Below, piece after piece: positions 26,567-37,054 of a DNA stretch of 64,000 nt. Position 1 is the first letter of the stretch; each line of letters begins with the position of its first letter. The stretch covers positions 17,777,768-17,841,767 of the forward strand of contig OX459100.1 of the NCBI GenBank assembly GCA_949775045.1, written 5' to 3'. The position numbers were made by a program, and so were the translations under genes. Source of the DNA: Metridium senile. Taxonomy: Eukaryota > Cnidaria > Anthozoa > Actiniaria > Metridiidae. The notes below the pieces were generated by a model, which did no database searches, was not told the origin of the DNA, and was given only the letters and a program-made list of their open reading frames with translations.

Positions 26567-27692
26567 TATCATTATCATTATCATTATCATTATCATTATC
26601 ATCATCAACATCATCATATTCATATCATCATCAGAGCGAATGTCCTCTTGAAATGTCTGTGTTGTGGCATTGGAGAACCCCGGTGGAGAACACTTACCAG
26701 TAGGTCTTCCTCTACGACCACAAAGTCAACGACAGGTACAGTGATAGTGGTAGTGTCATCCACAATCTGATTGGGTTTCTTCATCTGAGCCTCGATCGTA
26801 TACCTGATATACCCTCGCTTTCCTGAATGAGACCCAGGCATGTCAGCGTCCACTGGAATGTGAAATGAGAATGGGAACAAGTAGTTCCCAGGCCTCAAGA
26901 CGCAACCCATATTTCTTACCGACACTATACAGATAGAGAGAAAAAGCGTTGATAAATTGTAACTTCCTTGGTGCTCTCTCCCTTGAAAAACCTATCATGC
27001 GACATAAAAATATGAAACGGCGTTTTGGTGCCCGTTCTGTATTATATATAGTTGGACGTACGGTGACTTATTTTGTTATGGTTTTGCCAACCAACTATTG
27101 TTATTAGAACACGTACAGGAAATTAAACAATCTATTGTTAAAATAGAGGTACAAACTTGAATATTTTTCTAAATGGTAAGTTTGGTGACCGTATTATGGA
27201 GGCACTTGATTGTTCATTTACAGTGATTAAATCTAAACCTTAAAGAACCACACCAAGTTATCTCGTTTTTATACTGCATTCTCATTATAGTAAATGGAAA
27301 CTAGCGAGTAAACTAGTATAGGCTGCGTCGGTGTTTGATATAAATGATAGGTAATATAATTAAAGCTCGAAACGTCAGTAAAGTTAAGTCAACGATTTTT
27401 TACGGTGTTACACATTTCATTATATTACCTATCTTAGTTATAGTACATACTTTAAAAGCAAGTTACCTTCGTCAAGTAGGCAAATAATATCTTTGTAGTA
27501 TTCCTCTTTTCCAATGAAGACACTTTTCCCTTTCACATATTCAACTTTCCCTTTTCCAAAAAAACAGATAAACAAACTGGTTAGTTTGATCTGTGAGTTG
27601 AGAATAAGCTTCACTTCACCAGTAATCGAATCCCCAGTCGTGTAGACCTGGTCTTTAGGAAAGAGATCGATAATAAAACTTTTTACTGCCAT
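15904..27692 (-). CDS. Arrestin-domain-containing protein (ARRDC-like), 5 exons
   Basis: Alpha-arrestin family adaptor. Such proteins link membrane cargo to trafficking and ubiquitin ligases on endosomes and the plasma membrane. Exons in transcript order: 27692-27467, 26924-26698, 17362-17155, 16895-16735, 16023-15904. All are GT-AG, phases agree, 942 nt, 313 aa. The Arrestin_N domain is about residues 1-150 (start MAVKSFIIDLF; FPFSFHIP in exon 2). The Arrestin_C domain is about 151-313 (GSVSITAKIDRGGYYIGDEV in exon 3, FPVVIGN near the end). The protein stops soon after the C domain and has no PPxY motif; ARRDC1-4 are about 390-430 aa with PPxY tails. Intron 2 is 9.3 kb and holds a whole mobile element (17762-26338), yet both its splice sites are intact. 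A longer 3' splice form cannot be excluded. Confidence 0.85.
16024..16734. other. Arrestin gene intron 4
   Basis: Contains a GGGGAGGATCTAGGGGTTG repeat segment (about 16190-16340), related in style to elements at 30718 and 31545. An inverted pair of ATGACTATATGAAAAGCTC-like arms flanks about 16558-16700. No gene. Confidence 0.45.
16958..17135. mobile_element. MITE family B, copy in arrestin intron 3
   Basis: Foldback element. TTGCATCGAATCGAGACGAA pairs with the inverted arm at about 17090-17110, and the central loop holds CGGGACAATTATTCACGT. A near-identical copy is at 43937-44150. It fills most of the 259-bp intron. Confidence 0.8.
17455..17761. repeat. (CAT)n-rich tract flanking the left end of the mobile element
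   Basis: Imperfect CATCAC and CATGAC units, interrupted at 17541-17592 by a fragment of the dispersed GTTAAGTCAAC repeat. The element's left end (CATTTCCCTAA at 17762) follows directly. Confidence 0.8.
17926..18322. promoter_or_regulatory. Array of 18 GTTCC/GGAAC sites (iteron-like)
   Basis: GTTCC occurs at 17926, 17947, 17999, 18074, 18107, 18135, 18169, 18190, 18218, 18272 and 18302. GGAAC occurs at 17965, 18023, 18045, 18126, 18209, 18240 and 18318. Most are extended to GTTCCT or AGGAAC. Fewer than two are expected by chance in 400 bp. The array lies between the left inverted end and the recombinase gene. It could be a replication origin, recombinase binding sites or a promoter array. Single sites also occur near the right end (about 26140 and 26316). 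Confidence 0.8.
18323..18677. promoter_or_regulatory. Leader region upstream of the recombinase gene
   Basis: About 350 bp between the GTTCC array and the ATG. It holds several GCTTGTTYGAGYTTGT-like words in both orientations (about 18370-18590). The frame is open upstream of 18678, but it has no ATG and no family resemblance. The promoter presumably lies here or in the array. Confidence 0.4.
18678..20372 (+). CDS. Zinc-finger / tyrosine recombinase / Myb-like protein
   Basis: Single-exon gene, 564 aa. The ATG at 18678 is chosen because upstream in-frame codons include no ATG. A C2H2-like finger (C36, C41, H55, H60; CPVENC) comes first, then an acidic patch, then a tyrosine-recombinase core. 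Putative catalytic residues are Arg305 (KGSRPMTYQYLT), His400 and Arg403 (HPTRYRQ), and His430, His438 and Tyr439 (HSSVVAKVHYQKQ), the R-HxxR-H/Y order of Crypton, DIRS and integrase enzymes. A Myb/SANT-like domain follows at about 511-564 (YGFGQWSAILKDPKYRF), resembling telobox-type Myb repeats, so DNA-binding modules sit at both ends. It probably excises and integrates the element. No stop or frameshift is seen, unlike the partner helicase gene. It converges on that gene with 412 bp between stop codons. Confidence 0.8.
   Translation: MSKRSKPTDWSVKHGASPKPKRLHLEEDEKDKSYHCPVENCNHDGFSTQRGCRKHVKNKHGWFYYFDTKPNESEFTTKKDDSDKPASPDKKRCVKKLLPSFDITTTIGKEFKTWLTGSGGGCKSENQALQVIRRSFKYLKFCCEDDDDDEELSWDWIDFSLSSPNFLFKFVDIMQSDWGLGHAGRLGYLDAISDLIDFRKIHGVSSDAVLRNLTSTEVYLKRARKTVSKMMRLQWSSDLDIDTLESKGHWASLDELLHAVTYHLPRYETVTKVCREMPNKATPSDLSFATKFVAMFLFIKVKGSRPMTYQYLTVEMVETAKINGGFIDQKKFKTAARFGFDTLYLSETSVQVLDAYIYHIRPLLKPNCDYVLVTKTGNQHSKIGQLMSKMVFDATGKYIHPTRYRQIVETSSQQQLNSKEQETISEDQKHSSVVAKVHYQKQRSRDIATKAHECLKKLQGDKGSQLDDDVSVRLSDSPNSSPSSNEKERDKSDNSHSEQVKSQYHKKKKILLFSSEEDNYLKAGIQRYGFGQWSAILKDPKYRFQEGRTANSLLNRAVRKFSQK
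20373..20784. terminator. Convergent 3' region between the two element genes
   Basis: A/T-rich sequence. A long A run containing AAATAAAAAAAAA directly follows the recombinase stop and could hold its poly(A) signal. Nothing else is recognised. Confidence 0.4.
20785..25374 (-). pseudogene. SF3-type helicase/replication protein of the element, with two in-frame stops
   Basis: Exons in transcript order: 25374-25258, 24976-23951, 22829-21927, 21851-20785. All are GT-AG and the phases agree, giving 1036 codons plus the final stop. The first coding exon was not found. TAA stops interrupt the frame at 25303-25301 and 24932-24930; downstream the frame is open to the end. Exon 3 carries a P-loop (GEANSGKTSL), Walker B (EIIFIDEAT), a motif-C-like PMLLTCQ and an arginine-finger-like AMDARIS, the order of superfamily-3 helicases of small DNA replicons. 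The last exon is charged and coiled-coil-like, with several S/T-P sites. It ends with the basic run KKRKKKRK and then QKKLTLYY, an exact fit to the PCNA-interacting consensus. The likely role is origin unwinding and replication of the element in the nucleus (inference). A shorter product from a Met after the stops is possible. Confidence 0.7.
22985..23900. repeat. Three hairpin elements in the helicase gene intron
   Basis: Foldbacks at about 23040-23235 (GGGAAATTTAGWAGACAAAG arms), 23583-23690 (AATACCATG...CATGGTATT) and 23765-23890 (AAAGATATTGTTCGTGAA arms). They fill the 1.1 kb intron between 22830 and 23950. Insertions within an element's own intron suggest long residence. Confidence 0.75.
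25521..26006. repeat. 194-bp direct repeats flanking an A/T tract
   Basis: Copy 1 is 25521-25714 and copy 2 is 25813-26006. They are about 97 percent identical and include GCACCCCTTAACGACTGCAA. The 98 bp between them are nearly pure A/T (TATAATATAATATT). They lie between the helicase gene and the right inverted end, so they are candidates for a promoter or replication-origin region. No convincing coding exon is seen. Confidence 0.85.
26339..26640. repeat. (ATTATC)n / (ATC)n microsatellite at the right flank of the element
   Basis: More than 40 nearly perfect ATTATC or ATC units begin immediately after the right end of the element and stop 58 bp before the arrestin exon 2 donor. Polyisoleucine, polymethionine and polyhistidine frames here are artefacts. 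Confidence 0.95.
27290..27436. repeat. Dispersed GTTAAGTCAAC repeat in arrestin intron 1
   Basis: Contains CTAGTATAGGCTGCGTCGGT and AGCTCGAAACGTCAGTAAAG. It shares both segments with 15105-15260, but in rearranged orientation. Non-coding. Confidence 0.7.
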
Positions 27693-29672
27693 GTTAAGTT
27701 TTGTGCTGTGCCTCCAAAAAAGCCTTTATCTTAAATATATGTCTTATTAGTATCTTTGAGCAAGTATGTCCTTCCTAATTTCCCTTCTTCATTGAGTTTC
27801 CTTCATCAGAATCAGTTCCATTTGAATTCGTTGAGTCCAAAATCGACTTCTCTCAGGCTCTTGAATTCGCGTCAGTGAGGTGAGTGTGTCTTCGCAAATG
27901 ACTTAATTAATGATTTTCTTCGTCTCCCTCTGGTATCCTCTTTTTGACCAAAAACTTCTTTTTTACTTCACCTTGTAGCCAAACTCCTTCGGAATTATTG
28001 TGCAGTACTAGTTTCTTGTGCTTTGCTAACTGACCTCTTACTCTCTTTTTATTATGTACTCAGTTCCCTTTAAGCAAAGTAACTTGTCTGACTCCTCTGC
28101 TGACCTTTTCACAATGTTTCACTGGCAGAGCTTTGCTTTAATAAAATCCCCTTATTTACCAGACTTTCCGGCTTTAAAAAGACAACTTTTATGCCGTAGT
28201 ACTTTTCTTTCCGTAACAACACATGTATAGATATAATACACTGAAGAATGAGAGGGTTTTTTTTACATATAAAGGTGTTGACTGCCTTTGCTAATAGAGT
28301 TTTTAACCACATTCTATTGTTGGCATTTTTGAAATCATTTGTGGTGAAATATAGGCAACTTTAAAATACGAAAAATGGAAATGCTTTTGTTATGTCCGTC
28401 TTCGCCTCAAAACCACAATTTTAATAAATTGTAACTATTGACAGTTCTTTAAAGAGGAATGTCCAAAGAAATGATCGGGCCCGGAAGGCATTGTGTGTAC
28501 ATCGCCTGGTAATGCGATGATTTGAATCAACAGCTTCTGGTAATCCTGTTCAATTCTAATCTTGAAGAATTGTTTTGACAAGACGGCATTATAATATCAG
28601 TTTTAGTATTTTATCATATCATTATGATTTCTTTTATACATTTCTTTATTTTTACTTTGTATATATATATATATTTTTTTTGATGCTTTATCTTAGAATG
28701 AAAACTATTATGAATTGATAAATATGAGTTGATAAATATGTACGGCTCTTTGAAGAGGATTGTAGTGGGTAAATGGTGCAACAAGACAGAAAAGGATTTT
28801 GGTTATACATCCAAAACAAGAATAACCTATGGTCGGGGGTGGGGTGGAGGTGGTTATGGTTGCTAACGGAACGGGGCGGGGTGTAGGGTTGTTGGAAGAG
28901 GAATATCTTGAACTCACGAAACGCCCCGGGGGGGGTACTTGACCCAGTTTCTGACGGGGACGTTCCGCTGGTACCTCTAAACCCTGACCCTATTTAAGAC
29001 AGCAGAATCCTAAAAATATGTACCCTATTTCAAGACAAATTGGTAAAAAGTAGACCCTATCCAAGACTCAAGGGGGAAATTGTATACCCTAGGTAAGACA
29101 ACTTAAGACAAATTAGGCTAAATTGTATACCCTATTCAAGACGCCAAGGCAAAAAACCATACCCTATTTGGCGGAACGTCCCCGTATAGTAAATATAAGG
29201 GAGTACCCCCCCCGGGCGAAACGCTGTGGAATAAATAATCTTTTTATCTAAATTAAGGAATCATGATTGATAGTTATAGAATGATAGATGTGCGGTTAAA
29301 AGACAAATAGATTATGGAAGCAAAGGGGATCCCGTTGTTATGTTAACTTAAGCAGTTGAATATTTCGTGTCTTGGTTAATTACTGAAAATCAATCAATCA
29401 AACCAATCAATCAATTTATGAAAGTCATAACGTGTGTCCGAGCCAGAGGCTCATGTAGAAAACGTATCCTTTTCGGCTTTTGACCTTTGTCTGCTTATAA
29501 TAAAACATAAAAATAAAAAGACAAATCTTAAAGAACCCGCTCTATAAACTCAGATTTTCCAAATTCTGTGAAAAGCAAAAAATTAGCTTCGGGCACCCTG
29601 TGCTAAACTCTCTTTTCTAGTCTTCCCTCCGCTGATATTCTACACAGGGACTCCACACAGTAAACACCACGG
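27693..29672. promoter_or_regulatory. Intergenic region between divergent arrestin and B3GALNT2 genes
   Basis: About 2 kb separates the two start codons, so both promoters must lie here or nearby. Half of it is unremarkable A/T-rich sequence. A foldback element with CCCCGGGGGGGGTAC ends occupies about 28920-29220. No conserved promoter motif is obvious by eye. Confidence 0.45.
28920..29220. mobile_element. Foldback element with CCCCGGGGGGG ends
   Basis: Starts GCCCCGGGGGGGGTACTTGA and ends with GAGTACCCCCCCCGGGC, the inverted counterpart. GACGGGGACGTTCCGC pairs with GGCGGAACGTCCCCGTA. The interior repeats TACCCTATTYAAGAC several times. Non-coding. Confidence 0.85.
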
Positions 29673-32600
29673 ATGCCTTCTTTGCCGGTCTTTGCACTAA
29701 AAATTGCTCTTGCTACTGTTGTTTTGGCTATTTTCATTCAAATAATAGCACAGAAGGGAAACATTAATATAATAGATTATATATGGATCTCACGAACTGG
29801 TAAGAATTTGCCGTTTCAAACAACATTTCCAAATGATGAATGTGTTCATTTAATTCTAAAAAACTAGAGTATAAATTCATGGTTTGATCTAAGTTAATAT
29901 TTAATTTCATCATTCTTACTTTCTTTTATCCTTACAATGTTGTTTGTTAATTGTAGAGAATCAAACTAAGTTTTCCTATGACGTGGTTATCGGAGTTCTT
30001 TCAGCAAGACATCATTTTGAAAACCGACAAGCTTTGAGAGAAACATGGGTTGGCTATATCAAACAAGATAATGAATTAAATAAAAAGTAAGAACGCTTGT
30101 AATTTAACCCTAAGCAACAGGTATCTCATCTATAACATTTTGGATCTTTATGAGAATGTTTAGACACTTCAATTTCATGTTTAGGATGTCAAGATGTATG
30201 CCCATAATTCCTTTCTGTCTTTGATGATCCTCATATCAACTCTGACAACTTTCTTGAAAATAGTTGTATAGTATTACATTGAAAATCAAATTCATATAAA
30301 CGGAATCCTGTAAGCAGGAATAACAAGACTTGAGAAACGTTTTACATGAAAAATGTGTAAGACTTGTTGGACTGCCATATTGTGAGTATAATGTTGCCAC
30401 ACAATTTACAAACATGCTTGATAAGTGAATACCTCAGAAACCTGACTGTTGTTCCAGTAGAGAGTCCACTACTCTTTTTGAAACAACACAACATTATCTT
30501 TTATGTAAGCCCAGGTTGAACATCTTACCAAGATCCATGTAAGATCATGCAAGGTCCTGGCAAGATCCAGGCAAGATCGAGACATGATATCTTACAAGAT
30601 TTTGGCATGTAACCCTCAATCTGCAAGAACTTTCAAGTTTCTGCCAATTAAATAATCAAGATCTTCCCAAGATCTTCCCAAGAAATTTACTTGCCAAGGT
30701 TTTAGTAAGACCTTGGATGATCCAGTGGCGGATCTAGGGGTGGTGAATAGGGTAGCTAGCTCCCCCATTTTAGCTCCATTTTCTGCTTTTTATTGTGTTT
30801 TATTTGATGAGTAACATATGAACAATGCACAAATACAAAAATATATGCTTCACATTCACCCCCCTAAAATATTCCTAGATCTGCCACTTTGATCTTACCA
30901 GATTTTAACAAGATGCTCAACCTGGGAATTCAAATTTAGGTTTTGTGCTAGGCAAAAATCATTATGAATTGCCAATTAAAAAATAAAATTGCAGTCAAAA
31001 TTTACTGGAAATCATATTTCATGTTTCTGCATCTGGAAATGGCAGGCCAAATTATTTTCTAAGTTTGAGCCCTGCTATTTATCCAAGCTTTGCCTCAATG
31101 ACATATTTTACTGACATATAAAATGCATAATTATACTAAAATGATTTTAATCTTTGTCTTCTCTTAGAGTATTGGTGAAGTTTATAGTTAGTGACAAAGC
31201 TTGTAATATCCATCCTCAAGACAGGGTAGATCGGTATTCTTGTGAAAAGGACGGCCTTCACAATCCAGGTAAACTTGGCATTGATAATGCACCTATGAAT
31301 GTCTTGTTCCAACTAGGGGAGTGCGGGCTATTGACTTTTTTCATATCTTTTTGTCAATAGTCCCTATCCTGGTGACATCAAATTTATATACTTACTCATA
31401 TATTTACTGTTGTGGATGCAGAACTTTGTGATGAAATTGTCAAAAAACTTCGAGCAGCCCCAGGAACGGGCAAAGTTTATGTTCAATAGCCCGACTTTGC
31501 CCGCACTCCCCCTGTTGGGGCAAAAAAATTGATAGGTGCATAAATGCAGTGGCAGATCCAGGATTGTAGATAAGGGATCCCACACATAGAAGACTGGGAT
31601 GAGAGTGGCCACAGGTAGCCCAAGAGCAGAGAAAAGAGATTCCACACAGTGTATTGTCATTATAAAGGGGGGTTCCATGGAACCTTTGGACCTCCCCCTG
31701 GATCCTCCTCTGAAATGAATGAGAGAATAAATGGATAGGGAGTTAAATTCATTCATTTATTAAATATTCATTAAACATTCATGCATTCATTCATTCAGTC
31801 AATCGTTAAATTCATCAATTGTTTTCTGTTATGACAATCATTGCATTGTGGCTTGCAATTGTAAATTTCAATTTGATTTGGGTGATCCCTCAATCAATAT
31901 TTCAATGTTTTACAAAATTTTGACCCCTTTTGATCCCATATTTATCCAATTACATTGTAGTTTTAAATGATGACATCACTGCATATAAAGTCCCTTTTGG
32001 GACCACTGGAGATCATGTCCATTCAGGGCCTCTTGGCATGGACTTTAAGGTACATCAATTACAATTAACAATCTACAATTCCATAATCCCATAATCAAAT
32101 AAATAAATGAATGAATGAATGAATGAATGAATGAATGAATGAAAGAATATAACTAAATAAATGAAATGAAATAAATAAATAAATAGATAAATAAGCTATT
32201 GTTTTACATCAAAAAAATGGGGAGTCGTTACTGTATCTACCTAGTACTATAGCTAATGGTTAAGTATTCGACACACTCACACTTGCAACCCCTACATTGA
32301 TATTTTAGCACACATCACTTCTCACATGTGGAGAGAGAACAGCAACTCAAACAAATTATATTCACTTGTTGCCTGAGCCGGAATTGAACCCAGGTCACAG
32401 AAGTGAAAGGCCAGAGCTCTAACGACAAGGCCACCCATAAAGAACAGGTTCCCATTTAAATCTGTACTTATGCAAATTTTGTTGATGTGTGCTAAACACA
32501 CAGATCAACCAATCAGAGAAGTTCACTTCAGAAATAATATACTCTGATTGGTTGATCTGTGTGTTTAGCACACATCAACACAATTTGCATTAGTACAGAT

Positions 32601-35600
32601 TTAATTCGGAAAGTACAGATTAAATGGGAACCTGTTAAAGGCAAAACTGTCTTAATAATAAACTACTTAATCAATTGTCTCACGATTGAGGTCATTGGTA
32701 GAAATACCGCAACGTTTCGACTGCAATCTACCAATTTCTACCAATGACCTCAATCGTGAGACAATTGATTAAGTATCCTTTTAATTTCACATTCCACGAT
32801 GAATAACCTATTTCCTTCTATTGTCTTAATAATATTTGCACTGATTGTCTTAATCATTCAGTACTACTATATAAATCATGTCTTAATCATTCAGTACTAC
32901 TAATCATGTCTTAATCATTCAGTACTACTAATCATGTCTTAATCATTCAGTACTACTAATCATGTCTTAATCATTCAGTACTACTAATCATGTCTTAATC
33001 ATTCAGTACTACTAATCATGTCTTAATCATTCAGTACTACTAATCATGTCTTAATCATTCAGTACTACTAATCATGTCTTAATCATTCAGTACTACTAAT
33101 CATGTCTTAATCATTCAGTACTACTAATCATGTCTTAATCATTCAGTACTACTAATCATGTCTTAATCATTCAGTACTACTAATCATGTCTTAACCATTC
33201 AGTACTACTAATCATGTCTTAATCATTCAGTACTACTAATCATGTCTTAATCATTCAGTACTACTAATCATGTCTTAATCATTCAGTACTACTAATCATG
33301 TCTTAATCATTCAGTACTACTAATCATGTCTTAATCATTCAGTACTACTAATCATGTCTTAATCATTCAGTACTACTAATCATGTCTTAATCATTCAGTA
33401 CTACTAATCATGTCTTAATCATTCAGTACTACTAATCATGTCTTAATCATTCAGTACTACTAATCATGTCTTAATCATTCAGTACTACTAATCATGTCTT
33501 AATCATTCAGTACTACTAATCATGTCTTAATCATTCAGTACTACTAATCATGTCTTAATCATTCAGTACTACTAATCATTTCTTAGTCATTCAATACTGT
33601 TTCACATTGATCTAGAGTTTGTTCATTTTTTTTTTTAGGTCAATTTTCCAATCGTCATCAAGCAGCTTGGAGTATATGACAGCAATTCTGATGGATTAAG
33701 GACTGAGTTGATTGTAAGACTTTACGACAGAATATCAGGGGTATGTCAGTTTTTGCACTTAAACAAATAGTACTTTAGAAATGAAATACGTCCTCTGTGT
33801 TTTCACACACATTTTGGTAGACTGCAAAACAGTCCCTACTTCTATGCAAAAACTCAGAGGAAGTGATTTGAAGTTTGATTGAACGAAATTCTGGCCGCAA
33901 GAGAATGAGGAGAGGATTATAACAACTACTCTTCTCCCTTGCTTCACTCCCCACTCGTCCGATAATCCTCTCCTCATTCTCTCACGGCTAGAATTTTGTC
34001 CGATTGAACTTCAACTCATTTCCTCAGAGTTTTTGAGTAAAAGTAGGGACTGTTTTGCAGTCTAAAATTTGTGAGAATCTGAGAGCAGTCCAAACAGTAG
34101 CCAAAGTTGAGAATTATCCCAAACATATTAATAAAGATCAAAAGAAAACAAACAAAAGATCAATTCTTCTCCACTTGATAATTTAATTGAATTAAGAAAT
34201 TGATGACAAGAAGCCATTTTTTAAACATTTTTACTAGTAGATATTTTGGTCATCATCAGATGACCATAATCAGAAATACATTGATTATTATGTATACATT
34301 CACATGCAAATATATTAGTTGAGCATAGGCAGCCCAACTACTCCTTTCGAGGATTTTTTATTTTTCAATAAAGATTCAATGGAAAAAAAATGTGCGCGAC
34401 TCTTTTTGTTTCTTTGTTTGGTGCGCGCTTGTAGTCTTTGGGTTTCCTGTGGCGCGCTTGTAGATTATGGGGTTCCTGTGGTCAATCCCGCGGGAGACAA
34501 GTATATATACAAGGTACCTGACCCTGCTGACCATCCATCCCGCGGGATTGACCACAGGAACCCCACAATCTACAAGCGTGCCACAGGAAACCCAAAGACT
34601 ACAAGCGCGCGCCAAACGAAGAAACCAAAAGAGTCGCGCGCATTTTTTTCCATTGAATCTTTATTGAAAAATAAAAAATCCTCGAAAGGAGTAGTTGGGC
34701 TGCCTATGAGTTGAGCAATAATTTAATTGGCATTAACTATCTCTGATTGCCATTCTATTTTTTAACAGACAGAGATAGTTAATGCTACATTCAATGCAAC
34801 AAGTCCTGGTGATCTCAAAGGTGGCAGTAGGTTTAAATCAGTTGATGAATATGTCTTACCAAAGGTATGGTTAAAAGAGAACACCATTTCACACCACATT
34901 ATAGAAACTTATCACCTACGTACTACAATACACTATCAACAAGGGTTCAAGGTTGGAATCATGATCATCCTTATCATCATCATCATCATCATCATCATAT
35001 TTATTATGATCGTCATCATATTCATCATTATCAGTGTCATCATTACCATCTTCATCAGTCATCATCATAATCATATTCATGAAATGACCATTGTCATCAT
35101 TATTGTTATTATTATCATCATCTTCATCTTCATAATCATCATCATCATCATATTTATTATGATCATCATCATTACTATCACCAACTTCATCAGTCATCAT
35201 CATCATCATATTCATGAAATGACCATTGTCATCATTATTATTATTATTATCATCATCTTCATCTTCATAATCATCATCATCATCATATTTATTATGATCA
35301 TCATCATATTAATCATTATCATTGTCATCATTACCATCACCATCTTCATCAGTCAGTCATCATCATCATAGTCATGATATGACCATTGTCATCATTATCA
35401 TCATCATCATCTTCTTCATAATCATCATCATCATCATTTCCATAATCACCATCATGATCATTTTCATCATCACCATCATCATCCTCATCTTCTTCATCGT
35501 TATCATGATCATCAATCACCACCACCCTCATCCTCATGAACTCAATGCTATCATCATCATTATCATCATCCTTATCACCATTTTCATTATCATCATCATT

Positions 35601-37019
35601 AGCATTAGCCTGAATTTCAGATGGCCTGGGTCCTATGCTATCACGAGTTTTTGGAGGAAATATTAGCGTACAGGACCCTGGCCCATCTGAAAATCAGACT
35701 ACATTAGCATCAGCATTATAATAGCTAGAGTAAGCTGCATAGTATAAGTCAAAAGGCCGTTTGCAACAACAGGTCACATGACTCTACCCCTTTTAAATCC
35801 AGCAGCTGTGTCAAAATGAACATCAGATATGAAAAGAGCACCTCCATATTAGTAAGAAGCCAAAGTTTTAGCTTATAATGTTGAGCATAGGAGAAATAGC
35901 ATTAAATATAAAATTCAATATTTTATAAGGATTTGTATGGAAAATGTCCACTGGATGGCAAAGCTTGCAACCCAGAGCAGGTTTTCCATACAAATCATAA
36001 TAAATTATTGAATTTTTAATTTAATGCCATTTCCCTTGTGTTACATTTTATGAGCTGATATTTCGCCTTCTTACTAATGTTGAGGTGCTCTTTCCATTTC
36101 TGATGTTCATTTTGACACAGCTGTTTGATTTAAAAGGGGTAGGGTCACGTGACCTGTTGTTGCAAAGGGCCTATTAACCAGACTTTGTAATTGCGTTAAG
36201 GGATTTGAGGCATCTATTGTGGCAGAGAATTTCAATGAACAAGATCCTTGTAATAACAAACCTATGGAGCATGGGACCACCGATACTGGTGGAGGCTTGA
36301 TTACTTTTAACAGGGTAAATTTTTTTTTGTAATAATAATAATAAGTTTATTAAGGTAGTTGAATGGCAATTTACAAATTGAAAAACTCAAGTTTACAATG
36401 GTATAAAAAGAAAACTAAGAGATAATATTAATATACATGTATAAAAAGTCAATTTAAAAATATAAAAAAGTCTAATATGCAAATGTACAACATTCCACTT
36501 ATGGATCAGCGTCCCACTTTCTTACTGCGTAGGGCATGAAACTGGTTTGAAAACGTTTTTTTTTGCAATTAAAAATGGGGAATGTTCTAGGAAATCTTGT
36601 TAAATGTGTTTAGGGGGCTATCTTCTATTAGTGTATAGGGGGGGGGGGGGGGGGGGGGGGGCAAAATCTTATGTTGCCTTTCCAAATATTACTCAACTCC
36701 TGGTTGGTCAAAAATACCATAACCCCCCTATATTTGCCTAGTTTATAACTAAAGCTGCATTAAATTAGTAACAACCCCTCTATATAGCTTCTGAAAATAA
36801 CATGACACCCCCTCAATTGAGCCGACCCCCCCCCCCCCCCCCCCATACACTAATAAATGAAAGCCCCAAGCCCCTTCTGGGGATGTGATCATACTTTGTT
36901 GGTGCGATTTTGATGTGTTAATACAGAGGATGGGTATTCTTTTTATTCATGAAAAATGAATGGATTGATGAATTGATTTGTTTAGTAATTGATTGGTGGG
37001 TTGTTTGATTGATTGTTTG

Positions 37020-37054
<35 letters not shown>

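Noticed and set aside
32240..32442. Functional tRNA gene
   Set aside because: There is a good B box, but no cloverleaf with acceptor and anticodon stems. A SINE head fits better.
32866..33600. CRISPR-like array
   Set aside because: The repeats are directly contiguous with no unique spacers, and the context is a eukaryotic intron.
34319..34714. 131-codon plus-strand frame and its 79-codon reverse partner
   Set aside because: Both are readings of the two arms of the long palindrome, which explains their near-identical peptides.
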